Assembly: GCA_031308135.1 (NCBI GenBank) | Contig: JAHLJT010000631.1 | Span: 223,147,654-223,211,653 of the forward strand | Length of the DNA stretch: 64,000 nucleotides | Direction of reading: 5' to 3' | Source of the DNA: Acheta domesticus | Lineage: Eukaryota; Arthropoda; Insecta; Orthoptera; Gryllidae | In this document: in pieces, positions 30,014-42,135 of the stretch | Numbering within the stretch: the first letter of the stretch is position 1 | Layout of the letters: every line of letters starts with the position of its first letter | Notes under the pieces: model-generated | The model's database searches: none | The model's input: the letters and a program-made list of their open reading frames with translations, nothing else | Told to the model about the DNA's origin: nothing | Made by a program: the position numbers and the translations under genes

Positions 30014-32276
30014 ACTTTCCCGTATACGTACGTATACACGGAGTGATATACGTAGTATAGGGAAAGTTATGTAATGCTGCGCGAAAAAATGGCCAATTTT
30101 CGGCGGAAAAAAATTAATTGCCGGGCCGTGAAAACGAATAAGTGGATAAAACCAGTTGCTAAATTAAAAAAAAATCCCCTAACACGTGGTGTGGTCAAAA
30201 TCCATGATTTGTTGCTTCTTTATACTTAAAAATCGATTGACGGCATTCCGTCCGTCTGTCCGTCTGTGGTCAACGCTAGCGCCTAAACCGTTCGGTCGAT
30301 TTTCTTCAAATTCATATTCCCCAGTCGATCTAATTCTAGTCGAAGCTCTGTGATTTTGAAAAATATTCTTTAAAATTTGGGGGTACTTTATATGAAGCCC
30401 CCCGGGGATTTTCAACATTTTCTCGAAAACGGCTCCAAATTTTTTCTTTAAATTTCTTGTATGAATAGAGGAAAATACACTTTTTAACATGGCATAGGTC
30501 CGATTTTCACGTACAGCTCTGAATTTTCGAAAATTGTGAAAGTTTGAATTTTTTTCGGCGTCTTTCTCCAACTACAAAATTGAAGATAGAGATTTTTTCT
30601 TCAAATAAAATTTGTTCTGCATATTGAGTTCTTTAATAACGGTCATGTAAATGTTTTTCACAATTTTGGTAGTTTTCGTGCAATATTGCGTGCAATATGT
30701 GCAATTTAAAAAAATTACAAAAACAAAATTTTCTCAAAACGGCTCCAAATTTTTTCTTTAAACTTTTGGTAGGGATAGTGGTAAATGTACTCTATCAATG
30801 ACATAAAAGCCATTTTGTTCTATCGGTTTGTTTTTTCAAAAATTACCAAAATGTAAATTTTTTTACTTGTCTCTCACGTCGTTAATATTTACATTATCGG
30901 CGATTTTTTCACATTATTATATTTAGAGTATATATGCTTTAAATTATGTCAAGTAAAGTTTCTCGAAAACACTACCGTTTTCTGTGAAAAGTAGCTCAAA
31001 TTTCGGCATTTTCAGAAATGCTCAAACGTCATTTTCTCGTATATGGCTGCAATTTTTTTCTTGAAACTTTTGTAACGGATAGTGCTAATTACACTCATTA
31101 GTATAGCGTGAAGTTTATTTTGAGTTTTTTTTTGTTTTTTTCAATAATTATATAAATGTAAATTTTTTGAAAGATCTCTCACATCTTTAATATGCACATT
31201 ATCCGCAATTTGTAAAGATGATTATATTTGTGAATGTAAGTGCTTCAAATAACTTCAAATAAAGTATTTTGAAAACTCAAAAATTTTCTGTGAAAATGAG
31301 CTTCAAATTTCGCATTTTTAGTAGTGCTAAAACGCCATTTTCTCTTAAACGGCACATAATTTTTAAAAGAAAATCGCCATTTATTGCTAGGTTTTTGTGT
31401 TCTTTAATATTCTAAAATTAATGTTTCTGTTCTACCAATAGGAAACCGAAAAATTAAGAAAATGACAAAAAAATGTACTTTTGGCGATGATAGATGGTAG
31501 CTGGCAAGAAAGAGTATGTGGCAATTCCGAATATTGACAAATAAATAAATAAAATAAATACGGTCATGCTTAATTTTTTCAAAATACGAGTAGTTTTTCT
31601 TTAATTTTGTGACAAACGTAATAGGCCGCTGTAAATTTACTGCGCTTCGGACAGCTGGATGCGTCGTAAATTAGAATGTGCAATTTTGTATATTATTTCT
31701 TTCTTCGTTTCTTACATTCGAACTTTGTTATAGACTAACACATTAATATTTTAGAAATTGTTTATTTTGAAATATTTGAAATAAGTAAAAAGAATTAATA
31801 GCTCTCAGAATAGCGACAATGCAGGGTCTGCAACAATGGAATTCACTTTGCGCTCGCGAATATCTGTGAATTAGTGTCATTGTTGTGACCTAATGGAGCT
31901 GTATGAAAAGGAGTTATAATTGTCTAAATTATGTTGATGTTTGCAGGCAATTATTTAGTTTTGCACCAAATGCTGTACCATTTGTAGTGAGTAGAGAATT
32001 TGTTGCATGGTTTTAAAATACTCTTCCCTAATCATGGCCCAATGGAAGGCATTTCTATATTTCCAGGTTATCAGGCTTCTTTTTCCAATACAGGGTTACA
32101 AAACTTTTGCATTCTATTTTTGTGAAGTTGTAGAATTCACATAGTTCTGACAACACTGCAATGGAAATAGTGAGTTCCAAGCGAAGACGTTAGTAGCGCA
32201 TAAAGTGCAATATTACAGTACTACTTAGCTGTTTCCTCTAATACGGGAAAGTATGTGCTGTTGTAGCACCACTAGT
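30014..32276 (+). mobile_element. Helentron-like non-autonomous element, copy D (with internal foreign segment)
   Basis: Both family termini are present (ACTTTCCCGTATACGTACG at 30014; GTAGCACCACTAGT at 32276), flanked by T6 and TTT. Homology to copy C runs to about 31535 and resumes at CTAATACGGGAAAGT near 32238. About 700 bp between them has no family match, so D is about 2.26 kb instead of 1.6 kb. Confidence 0.82.
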
Positions 32277-33089
32277 TTTATTATAATTCTCCTTGATCGG
32301 CCGTTGTTGCCTTACAAAGGTTTTTAATAATATTTACAATAAATTTTTACATAATTTTTCGAGGGTCTTCCAAGGTGGGACCTCTCCTTAACTGATTGTT
32401 AATTTAACACTGAATATAAAAAAACAGTAAATGTACAAAACAATGAATATTTACAACAAAGAGTTTCTATTCTGCCTTAATGTGGGAAGAAATGGTCTGT
32501 AGTAAAAATTAGACTATTACGATTGCAAATTATGGAGGATGAACGAGATCTTAGCTATGTCGGGTCTTAATTCTGGGAAAAGGATTTGAAGTTTTGCCAA
32601 GCTTATAAATTAGTTGTGGCGGGGGAGGAGGGTAAGGATGCGAGAGCTTCTTGAACATTCTATTACATTTTGATTATCGTGTTATTCTCGATACTACATC
32701 TGTTTAGAAACGTGCAGAATCTGCAACTATGTGTGAAACACACAGGGTGTGCGTACTTGTATGTTATGTACTTGAGGCGATGCATGGGCGTACCTCTCAG
32801 TTTGGTAATAGAGATAAATAATATTGCAAAGAGTAGGGTTATGCTTTCTCAATCCTGTATTTTCGCATGGACAACTTCAAGCAGAGATCTGGAGAGTAAA
32901 AAGCTTTGTCATATTTTCGTGAATATCAAGTAAAGCGAAAAGCTGTCAAGGAAGACGGTATAATTACTTCAAATGTTTTTAAGGCAGTGTTGTGAATTGT
33001 TCCAAGAAAACGTCTATAATGCTGAACAAGGCTTTATTCAAAATTTGATTCTAACAAGTTTCATTGTTTTTATTGCTATTTTAAATTCT
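32277..33089. other. Unassigned region left of the Gypsy element
   Basis: No gene recognised; a family 2 tail-like piece at 32641-32730 (CTTCTTGAACATTCTATTAC). Confidence 0.4.
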
Positions 33090-33093
33090 ATAA

Positions 33094-34531
33094 TGTAGCG
33101 GTACGCTAGTTCTACTGCAAATTAATTTCATAAATAAAATGCCGATGCAGAAGGCTAGTGCGTGGAGAGAACCGCACCACGCTGCCCGCCCTACCGCACC
33201 ACGCTGCCCGCCCGCGAGCGCGCGACACGCGCCCTCCACGAATGTTTATGGCACCATGGGACGAGGGGAGACCTTTTGTTCGGGACCTCAGGCGCCCCAG
33301 AACTATTTGAATAGGTTCGCGGCGCGTGCCCGTCACGGTTTTTTGGCTGTCACCCGCGCTGGGAAGCTCAAAGCCGTAATTCACTGCAACCTTCGGGGGT
33401 ACAACGATCATGTCTCACACCCTTCTTGACCTCCTTTCTTCGATATACAAAGAGGGCTTTTGGAATGAGACAGAGTAAGGAAAATTCCCAGAATCGCCGG
33501 AGCTGGTTGGCTAAATAAGAGTTAAGACGCCATCACACTCAACCAATCAGGGGTAGAATTCTGTGGGGAAGGGATGATTTCGAAATATCTGCGAAAATTT
33601 GGGGGGGGAAAGAGTGGGAAAACACACAAAGTGGGGTTACGGGAGACTTGGGTGGCGAGAGCTGAGGAGAGAGGTCGAGGTACCTCGGGCATCGCGTGCT
33701 CCGGGGAGCGATTTGAGATTGCCCCGTGCAATTCTATTCTGTCTTGCTTAATCTCGATAGCCGGGAGAAATTCTTTCCGAGTATCAATTTTTGAACTCTG
33801 CCACCACTGGCAATTAGACCGATACTCTCCGAGATTTGTGCTCGCATAGAGCTTATTGGAACTCTCAGATCGTGCTGTGTGACATTGTGCGTGAGATACG
33901 CGATTGCTCGTGATTTGGGCCAACGAAGCCGCCATCGCTTCAGCCCGCGCCGCCGCCGTGCCGACACCGCCCGTGTTGCGGCCACGCCCCGGCAAGCGCC
34001 CCTTCGGCTTTGGAAGGCCGACCTGCCGCCGTCGCCGCCATCAGCTGCCACCGGATTCACTGCCATTTGATGCCTGTTCAGCACCATCATTATCAGGCAT
34101 TGTATTTGGTCAACGACCGTACAAAGACTTTTCTGTGAATTGCGGTGCCACGCTGAGGCACGGAATCGCCAGTCCAGAGGGCGGAGGATCGTTTCCTTTG
34201 TGTAATCAGTAGAATAATTGCATTGTGAATTTTCTTTTTGCTTTTCTCTTAGATTTAAGTTTCTTTTGTTCCTAACCAGAGCTCACTAGGTAGGGCATTT
34301 CTTCCAAAATTCCTTGTGTAACTTCTCCGGCCTATCATTAGGCGGAAATAAACTTTCTATTGTGTTTACCAGTCACCCAAATTGTTATTGTCATTATATT
34401 GCGCCTTGCAGTTCCTTCCATCACCGCCTATTTTCAGAGGTAACAAAATTGACTGACTGAGCTAGGCCCGGGCCGCCCTCACGGATTTCCGGCGCTCCCA
34501 CGCCGCCGGGGACCGCGTGCGGTGCGTGACA
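33094..34531 (+). repeat. 5' LTR of the Gypsy element
   Basis: TGTAGCGGTACGC to GTGCGTGACA, 1438 bp. Contains a poly(A) signal AATAAA at 34347-34352 and a GC-rich segment around 33900-34060. Short frames seen inside are mirrored in the 3' LTR and are not genes. Confidence 0.96.
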
Positions 34532-34532
34532 A

Positions 34533-34550
34533 TGGCGCAAGCCAACGGTG
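34533..34550 (+). promoter_or_regulatory. Primer-binding site of the Gypsy element
   Basis: TGGCGCAAGCCAACGGTG starts one base after the LTR end, with the TGG expected to pair with a tRNA CCA end. The primer tRNA is not identified; the array tRNA-Ser 3' end (CCGCAGCG) does not match. Confidence 0.6.
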
Positions 34551-34810
34551 GGGCTCGATAGTATCGTTGATACCCCAGTAAAACGCCCTAGAATCAATTT
34601 TTTTTCTCAATGCCGTCTTGATCATATTTGCATAAAATTTAAATTGTTCTATTGTTGTATTTTAAATGGATGGAAGGACGCTGCTACGAAACGAACAATT
34701 TGTGGTCTGGTAATGATGTTATTTATTATTGTATTTTGTATGTGAGTGTTATTGTTTTGTGCTTTGTGTGTTGTGACTACCGTGTGCGCGTTTCACGCAA
34801 AACAGTCAAA

Positions 34811-36204
34811 ATGCTGGACGAATCAGGCGTCGATGTGGCGGGAGAGAGCAGTTCAGGGGAACAACCCGCGCCTGAGATCACCCTAAGTGAGCTTATGCGA
34901 GTTCTCACGAAGCAAATTTCGGAGAGTAGCGAAAGCTTAAAGTTAGAAGTAATGAATCAAATTTCAGAAAGTAGCGGAAAACAAGCGGAAAGATTTGACC
35001 GGCTGGACAGTTGTTTAGTTGACCAGGCTGCGAAATTAGAAAAATTGGAGGCAAAATTTGACCATAAAATAGGAACTTTGCAGAACCAGCTAGAGAGTAG
35101 ATGCGGGAAAATTGAAAATAGCGTGGAAAACTTAGGCCAAGAATTAGAAAGTTCAAAGGCTGAGGTAAGAGAGAATATTACGAAAATTGAATCGGAAATT
35201 AGCCAGAAGCTCCAGGCATGTGATAGTAAGGTAGAAGCGTGCTGCGAGTCAGTTGCCGGGAATATTGCCGAGGTTAAGACAGAAATGAACGACAAATTCA
35301 CTAAAATAGAAACTAAACTTAGCACGGAAGTGAGTCACATTCATAACAAATTTGAGAAGTTAGGGGCTATTGAAGGAGAAAATATCAGAGACAGGGAAGA
35401 AAGATTAAAGAGAGAAATAGATAAAAATGTAATGAAATTAGTGAGAGAGGAAATCGAGAAGGAGAAAGAGAATGGTCCTATTTCAAATTCGTCGGGCGGA
35501 TCGGGCCTTAGATTCTCGTGGGCTCCTCCACAAAATCTGTGTTTCTGGGGAAAGTCGGACGAAAATCCAAAGGTTTTTCTCGACCGCGCAGAGAACTACA
35601 TGGATTTAACGAAGGCAGTACCGCCTAAATTAAAGCCTAAGTTTATGCAGGAACTTCTGCGTGGAAATGCAGCTTATTGGCTCACTGCACTTACACCATT
35701 CCCGCAAACGTACGAAGAGTTTCGTACTAAATTTCTTGCGCGTTATTGGAATGAACAGACACGCTATGAATTTGAGAGAAAGATTTTGGAAAACAGGTGG
35801 GACAAAAGACGCGATCAGTCTTACCTCGATTACGCCATGGAAAAATCTCCGCTATCAAACTGTGTGACCCCATGATAGATGACAAAAAGGTTATCTGGCT
35901 TTTAACTGCGCATTACCCTACCTATGTGCAGAATCTTATCAATAGTGTAGGATGTGAAGACCTCGACCGCTTTCAGGAGCTGCTTGCTCAATTCGATAGA
36001 ACTCGGGCGAATTCTTACGAAGAAAATTGGGAGCGAAACCAAGGGAACAGCCAAAACCGACAGTCATGGCGTCGCGATGACCGGAATCGAGGGAACGGTG
36101 CGAATGAACGGCGCCCACCACAAGATTCTAATGAGAATCGAAGTGGGAATGTTAGTGATAGAAACGGCCACCATGATCCTACGAGGCAGGGCCCGTTAAA
36201 TTAG
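34811..36204 (+). CDS. gag: Gypsy gag polyprotein (one frame break)
   Basis: Structural protein of the retrotransposon particle. ATG at 34811 (MLDESGVDVAGE). Residues of about 30-215 form a long heptad-type coiled coil rich in K, E and L; about 250-345 match the retrotransposon gag domain (RAENYMDL...FRTKFLARYW). The C-terminal part is basic and rich in Arg and Asn, with no CCHC zinc knuckle visible. The frame breaks once: reading stops at 35875 in the first frame, while the gag-like sequence continues in the next frame through 36204. The break coincides with a five-A run at 35841-35845, as if one base were missing. The final codons overlap a candidate -1 frameshift heptamer at 36195. Confidence 0.88.
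36195..36201 (+). promoter_or_regulatory. Candidate -1 ribosomal frameshift site at the gag-pol junction
   Basis: G-TTA-AAT in the gag frame, immediately followed by the gag stop TAG (36202-36204). The pol-like sequence that follows (LEPFEPSRYRG...) is in the -1 frame. GTTAAAY resembles known slippery heptamers, and GGGCCCG a few bases upstream also fits XXXYYYZ. No downstream pseudoknot was worked out. Confidence 0.55.
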
Positions 36205-39200
36205 AACCGTTCGAGCCTTCAAGGTACCGGGGTTCCGAACGAATTTTGTCAGAGGTACCGATTTTCAAGGTAGTGTCAGTAACTACTCCTTTCATAATCT
36301 GAACGACGATGCGAATGAGCACGTAAAAGAACTAGCACGAAAATGTCCAGTAGTCGAGTTCCTTATAGGAAAATTTAATGGACACGCTTTAGTGGATACC
36401 GGCAGCGAGATTAGTGCGATTTCAAAGAAATTGTATTCACAATTGATTAGTGAACGCGTTCCAGTACCGACTTTGCCCACGAGTAAATGCTTCGTCGTAG
36501 GAATCGGAAACAAAAAAAGCAAGCCGATTTTCATGCAAGCCTTAATTTCACTTAATTTTCGGGAAGTTTCATTCGACGTGCCATGTTTGGTTATTGAAGA
36601 TTTAAGCTACGACGCCATTCTAGGGGTAGATTTCTTACGGGAAAATAACGGGATAGTGGATTTTTCTAGAAATATTGTGAGTTTCGGTGAGGGTAGGGAA
36701 ATTGAGATTCAGGATGACGAGGACAGACCAGATATTAGCATTTCATGCGGGTTTGGGGATTCGGGAGATGACATGCGTGAAGTCATAGACAAATGTTCAC
36801 TAGGAAATGATTTACTAAATGACCACGAGCGCCATCAGCTGCAGAAATTGCTCTACAAGTATAGAAATGTTTTCGATCGTCCCGTGCATCCCATAAAAGA
36901 CTTTAGTTTTCGGATTCAGGTCACCGATGATTCACCTTTTAAAGTAAAGAATTACCCTATTCCGCAGTCCATGAGGGGGGAAGTCGATGAAACAATCAAG
37001 ACCATGATTTACGAGGGTATCATTGAGAGGTCAGTCACGGCCTACTTAAATCCAATTGTGGTAGTGAAAAAAAAGGATGGAAAAGTAAGAATTTGTCTAG
37101 ATGCACGACGAAATAACGAAGTCACAGTCCCGGAAAACGAGGCACCTCAAAACCTCGACGAAATTCTCTGGAAATTTAATGAAACTAAGATTTTTCAGCC
37201 TTAGATTTTTCGAGCTCCTATTGGCAAATTTCCATTCACCCCGACGACAGGAAATTCACGGGATTTTTGTATAACGGTTTGACATACGTTTGGAAACGAA
37301 TGCCTTTCGGCTTAAGGAACAGCGGTGCGGCTTTTATTCGTTGTCTCGACCAGAAGCTAGGTGACAAAATTAGACGATTCGTCACGCCATACATTGACGA
37401 CATCGTGATTTCCTCACAAAACTTCCAGGAACATCTCGATCACCTGGAACAGCTATTGGAATGCCTTTCAGAAAATCACATGATGTTAAATCTGAACAAA
37501 TCTCAATTTTGTACGTCAGAGATTTCATTTTTAGGATACCGTGTAAACACAGATGGCGTGAAAATTGACCCTGAAAAGGTGAAAGCAATTGATCAAATAT
37601 CACGCCCACGGAATACTAAGCAATTAAAGGGATTTCTAGGTATGTGCGTGTACCAATCGAGGTTTATTCCAGGCTACGGGATCCTGACGGTACCTCTCAT
37701 AAACCTACTCAGAAAAGGAACTAAGTGGCACTGGACAGACGAACACGAGCAGGCGTTCAACAATATTAAAGCGGCGTTCCGCAATGCGATTTTGGTAAAC
37801 CATCCAGATTTTTCTAAACCATTCTACCTCCAAACTGATAGCTCAAATGTAGGCATCGGGTGCGTGCTCACACAAATCGGTGAAAACGACGCGGAGTATA
37901 AGATTGTCGCGGTCGCTAGTCGAGTGCTCAGATCAAATGAACTTCAATTTTCGGTGACGGAGAAAGAGGCGCTGTCGATAATTTGGGCCCTCCAGAAAAT
38001 GTTGGGGTATTTGGCTGGAAGGAAATTCTACATCGTTACAGACCACAAGGCTCTAATTTTCCTAAAACGCTGCCACTGCACTAACGCCAGATTGTTACGG
38101 TGGGTACTCTGGCTACAGCAGTTTGATTTCGACATTAGGCATTGCCCAGGGATAAATAACCCCATCGCAGATTTTTTAAGCAGGTTGCCCTACTCTTCTA
38201 ATCACAAAACTCAAAATGATACAGTGTACCACATGAATGTGATTAATTTAAATGTAATCCCGATTCCGGAAATGCAACCCAGAAACCTCCAAAGATTACA
38301 GGAACAAGATGCCACCATCGGCAAGGCTAAATTATTTCTCCAAAATTCCCTAGATCAGAGTGATCCACTGTTTGAAAAATTCAATCAAAATCCCGGGCTA
38401 GTTAAACTTTCAAACAATTTTGTCATGTTCCGGACTAAAGAACAACCCTGTAAATATCGGATTTGGATTCCGAATGAAATCACTAATAAACTAATTACGC
38501 ACGTGCACCAAAAGCACGGACATTTTGGCGGGAATAAAATCCTTAAAGTAATTGTGACCTTTGCATACTGGAAAGGCATGGCGAGGCAAGTTAGGACGAC
38601 AGTTTCTAAATGTGTGACCTGTCAGCTAACCAAATTTCCGAACAGACACTATGAAGGACCGATGAAGCACGTAATCCCATCAGCCCCCAATGAACTCGCT
38701 TGCCTCGACCTTACGGACCGTTACCTACTGCGAGGTACGGCTACAAGCACGTTCTGGTCGTAAGTGATTCTTTTTCTAAATTCACTCAACTCTATCCGAT
38801 CACTAGGCCCACTGCTCAGAACTGTTTAAAAAGACTGACCAGAGAATTCTTTCAAACTGAAGGGACCTACAAGAAAATTCTCAGTGATCATGCATCCCAA
38901 TTTACTGGGGCACTGTGGAGGCAGACGCTAGAGAATGAAGGGGTAGCGGTCATCTTTTCATCTGTGAGGCACCCACAATCCAACCCAAGCGAGCGAATTA
39001 TGAGGGAAATTTCTCGCTTATTCCGAGTGTATGTCACCCAGAATCACAAGGAATGGCCCTTATTAATTAAAAACATTAATGAGTGGATCAATAGTGTAGA
39101 ACATGACTCCATTGGCATGATGGCTTACGAGGCTCACTTCGGTAAAAAACCAGAACACTCTTTTCCATTGTTGGCCCGATTGTCAGGACAACAGGTCCCA

Positions 39201-39491
39201 AATTACGAGAACCGATGTAAAATCATTTTAGATAACATCACTAAAAATGCCAGAAAGAGAGAAGCCCTGGTTAAGAATCCTTACCAATTTAATGTAGGTG
39301 ATAAAGTGCTTGTTAGGACTCCTCGAGTAAGTGACCAGCCTGCGGGTCTGTTTCACAAATTCTTCCCTCTATTCAGTGGTCCATTTATTGTTGAAGCCAT
39401 CCCACATCCAAACGTATGTCTCCTGCGGGACGTAAACGGCCTTCCCGCCGGGAAATTTAACTTTTATAACCTGCGTCCTTTCAAAGAGTAA
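36201..39491 (+). CDS. pol: Gypsy pol polyprotein (three frame breaks)
   Basis: Protease, reverse transcriptase, RNase H and integrase of the element. Visible signatures: protease DTGSEIS at about 36395; RT with RICLDARR (about 37090), MPFGLRN (about 37300) and the catalytic YIDD at 37390-37401; RNase H from about 37830 (LQTDSSNVG, TEKEAL, TDHKAL); integrase HHCC finger (about 38500-38625); and the integrase core triad D at about 38707, D at 38886 and E at 38991, the last two 35 residues apart, as expected for D,D-35-E. The frame breaks at about 36290 (T run), 37201 (T run, within the RT LDFSSSYW region) and 38711 (T run, at the first integrase Asp). Each looks like loss of one base. Ends at TAA 39489-39491. 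Confidence 0.92.
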
Positions 39492-39763
39492 AAGTTGCAT
39501 TGTTACGGACTGACAACCTCCGCACACAATTCATGGTACCTTGGGCTCACGGAACAGTTTACATTTTTTTTGTTATTAAATCCAGTAGATTTAATTAAAA
39601 CTAAGATCTTATGTTAGTTATTTTTAATTGCAATTATATTATTTACTGTACATGATTCTCGCACTAAGCATCGTCATATTATTTCAGAAATTTTTGTTAT
39701 GACGAGAAAAAAAATTCTCATTTCCGAAATTTAGATTTTAAACTCTAATTTTTTTCTCTATTC

Positions 39764-39774
39764 GGAGGGGAGGG
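39764..39774 (+). promoter_or_regulatory. Polypurine tract of the Gypsy element
   Basis: GGAGGGGAGGG four bases before the 3' LTR, the usual plus-strand primer position. Confidence 0.85.
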
Positions 39775-39778
39775 CCAA

Positions 39779-41205
39779 TGTAGCGGTACGCTAGTTCTAC
39801 TGCAAATTAATTTCATAAATAAAATGCCGATGCAGAAGGCTAGCGCGTGGAGAGAACCTACCGCACCACGCTGCCCGCCCGCGAGCGCGCGACACGCGCC
39901 CTCCACGAATGTTTATGGCACCATGGGACGAGGGGAGACCTTTTGTTCGGGACCTCAGGCGCCCCAGAACTATTTGAATAGGTTCGCGGCGCGTGCCCGT
40001 CACGGTTTTTTGGCTGTCACCCGCGCTGGGAAGCTCAAAGCCGTAATTCACTGCAACCTTCGGGGGTACAACGATCATGTCTCACACCCTTCTTGACCCT
40101 CCTTTCTTCGATATACAAAGAGGGCTTTTGGAATGAGACAGAGTAAGGAAAATTCCCAGAATCGCCGGAGCTGGTTGGCTAAAAAAAAGAGTTAAGACGC
40201 CATCACACTCAACCAATCAGGGGTAGAATTCTGAGGGGAAGGGATGATTTCGAAATATCTGCGAAAATTTGGGGGGGGGGAAAGAGTGGGAAAACACACA
40301 AAGTGGGGTTACGGGAGACTTGGGTGGCGAGAGCTGAGGAGAGAGGTCGAGGTACCTCGGGCATCGCGTGCTCCGGGGAGCGATTTGAGATTGCCCCGTG
40401 CAATTCTATTCTGTCTTGCTTAATCTCGATAGCCGGGAGAAATTCTTTCCGAGTATCAATTTTTGAACTCTGCCACCACTGGCAATTAGACCGATACTCT
40501 CCGAGATTTGTGCTCGCATAGAGCTTATTGGAACTCTCAGATCGTGCTGTGTGACATTGTGCGAGAGATACGCGATTGCTCGTGATTTGGGCCAACGAAG
40601 CCGCCATCGCTTCAGCCCGCGCCGCCGCCGTGCCGACACCGCCCGTGTTGCGGTCACGCCCCGGCGAGCGCCCCTTCGGCTTTGGAAGGCCGACCTGCCG
40701 CCGTCGCCGCCATCAGCTGCCACCGGATTCACTGCCATTTGATGCCTGTTCAGCACCATCATTATCAGGCATTGTATTTGGTCAACGACCGTACAAAGAC
40801 TTTTCTGTGAATTGCGGTGCCACGCTGAGGCACGGAATCGCCAGTCCAGAGGGCGGAGGATCGTTTCCTTTGTGTAATCAGTAGAATAATTGCATTGTGA
40901 ATTTTCTTTTTGCTTTTCTCTTAGATTTAAGTTTCTTTTGTTCCTAACCAGAGCTCACTAGGTAGGGCATTTCTTCCAAAATTCCTTGTGTAACTTCTCC
41001 GGCCTATCATTAGGCGGAAATAAACTTTCTATTGTGTTTACCAGTCACCCAAATTGTTATTGTCATTATATTGCGCCTTGCAGTTCCTTCCATCACCGCC
41101 TATTTTCAGAGAGGTAACAAAATTGACTGACTGAGCTAGGCCCGGGCCGCCCTCACGGATTTCCGGCGCTCCCACGCCGCCGGGGACCGCGTGCGGTGCG
41201 TGACA
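39779..41205 (+). repeat. 3' LTR of the Gypsy element
   Basis: 1427 bp, almost identical to the 5' LTR; AATAAA at 41019-41024. Followed by ATAA, the right target duplication. Confidence 0.96.
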
Positions 41206-41209
41206 ATAA

Positions 41210-42006
41210 GTACATTGGAAGTTACCTTTTTAATTTTTTTAAACAAACGTTTCGTTAACAACTTTCTCTCTTAATATGGAAATGGAAAGAAAGGAAAAAG
41301 GGTGAAATTTAACATGCGAGAGTTCTTGCACGGGTACGCTTGTATCACTTCATTTCACTGGTGTGATAAAGTGATACTATTATATTATACACTGAATATT
41401 GCCATTAAATTTGACTGAACTAAAAAAATGGATTAAAAAATAAATATAGTTAATTTCTGGCCATGTATATATTTTCTCTTCCATTTATTTCATTTTTCGT
41501 GGAAAACATTGAAGAAAACAGATTTCAATATTCAATGGTGTAACAAATTCATACTATTCCACTTATTGTACATTTATTACACAACACACATCTTACATTC
41601 ATTACACAGTAATAAAATATAATATACTTCAATTATTATGCTAACCTACGTTTTGGGGGAAGGATGACCAAGGTTTTGGAATGTAAGCTTTCAGCATTAG
41701 GAAATTGTACAGCAACATTACAGCTGTCATCCCTAAATGACTAACCCAGATCTAATAAAAAGCTATGAATACATACTTTTGAATTATATGGAAAGAAGCG
41801 AAATATCCAAACAACTTTTAAGATTCGTACACTCAAATAGATGATAACCATTTCCTATCAAATTGAGATTCTGATTTTTTCAAGTACTAAAAGCATAAGA
41901 AAAATATTAAAAAGTTCTACAAATTCAAGAGAAAAAAAAATTCTACCTATTATGTATTTATACAAATGATCATTAACTTTATAATCACTGATTTCAACTA
42001 TTTCTT
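41210..42006. other. 3' flank of the CYTH gene, nothing recognised
   Basis: AT-rich; presumably includes the 3' untranslated region of the minus-strand CYTH gene. TTTATT words (AATAAA on the minus strand) occur but none is decisive. Confidence 0.4.
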
Positions 42007-42135
42007 CTATTTTTGCAAAAGGAGATCCATATAAGCACCAGCTATCAAATCATCATTTTTGATTCCTAATTTTTTCATTATATCTTCTGCAATTTGTTGT
42101 CCTTCTTCACTAGTTTGACCACTTTTTAAAACAAC
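42007..42135 (-). CDS. CYTH-domain protein, exon 3 (C-terminus)
   Basis: Acceptor AG at 42136-42137, then VVLKSGQTSEEGQQIAEDIM and onwards for 42 codons, ending AYMDLLLQK and TAG at 42007. This is the conserved tail of small CYTH proteins (alternating V-L-L strand, then E-G helix, then G-A-Y-x-D-L-L). Exon 2 ends exactly at a codon boundary and this exon starts at one, so the phases fit. It lies about 8 kb from exon 2, beyond a LINE fragment, a MITE and several Helentron-like copies. Confidence 0.85.
   Translation of the reverse strand, partial: VVLKSGQTSEEGQQIAEDIMKKLGIKNDDLIAGAYMDLLLQK

Larger units (their letters stand above)
33094..41205 (+). mobile_element. Ty3/Gypsy LTR retrotransposon, young, full length
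   Basis: Two LTRs of about 1.43 kb (33094-34531 and 39779-41205), each bounded TG...CA, enclose gag and pol. A 4-bp target duplication ATAA flanks the element (33090-33093 and 41206-41209). Order is LTR, primer-binding site, gag, protease, reverse transcriptase, RNase H, integrase, polypurine tract, LTR; protease-RT-RNaseH-integrase is the Ty3/Gypsy order. No env frame is present between 39492 and 39778. The LTRs differ at only a handful of substitutions plus small indels (mostly homopolymer length, and one extra copy of an 18-bp stretch in the left LTR), so insertion was recent. Four single-base breaks interrupt gag-pol; see those entries. Confidence 0.96.

Noticed and set aside
32670..32933. 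87-codon frame as a possible gene
   Set aside because: No domain, no splice context; partly overlaps a family 2 repeat tail.
33112..34212. Open frames inside the LTRs (and their duplicates at 39797-40884)
   Set aside because: Present in both LTRs on both strands; long only because the region is GC-rich.
34533..34550. The array tRNA-Ser as primer for the Gypsy element
   Set aside because: The primer-binding site does not complement the array tRNA 3' end beyond CCA.
39492..39778. An env gene in the Gypsy element
   Set aside because: Fewer than 300 bp remain before the LTR and no frame or membrane segment is present.
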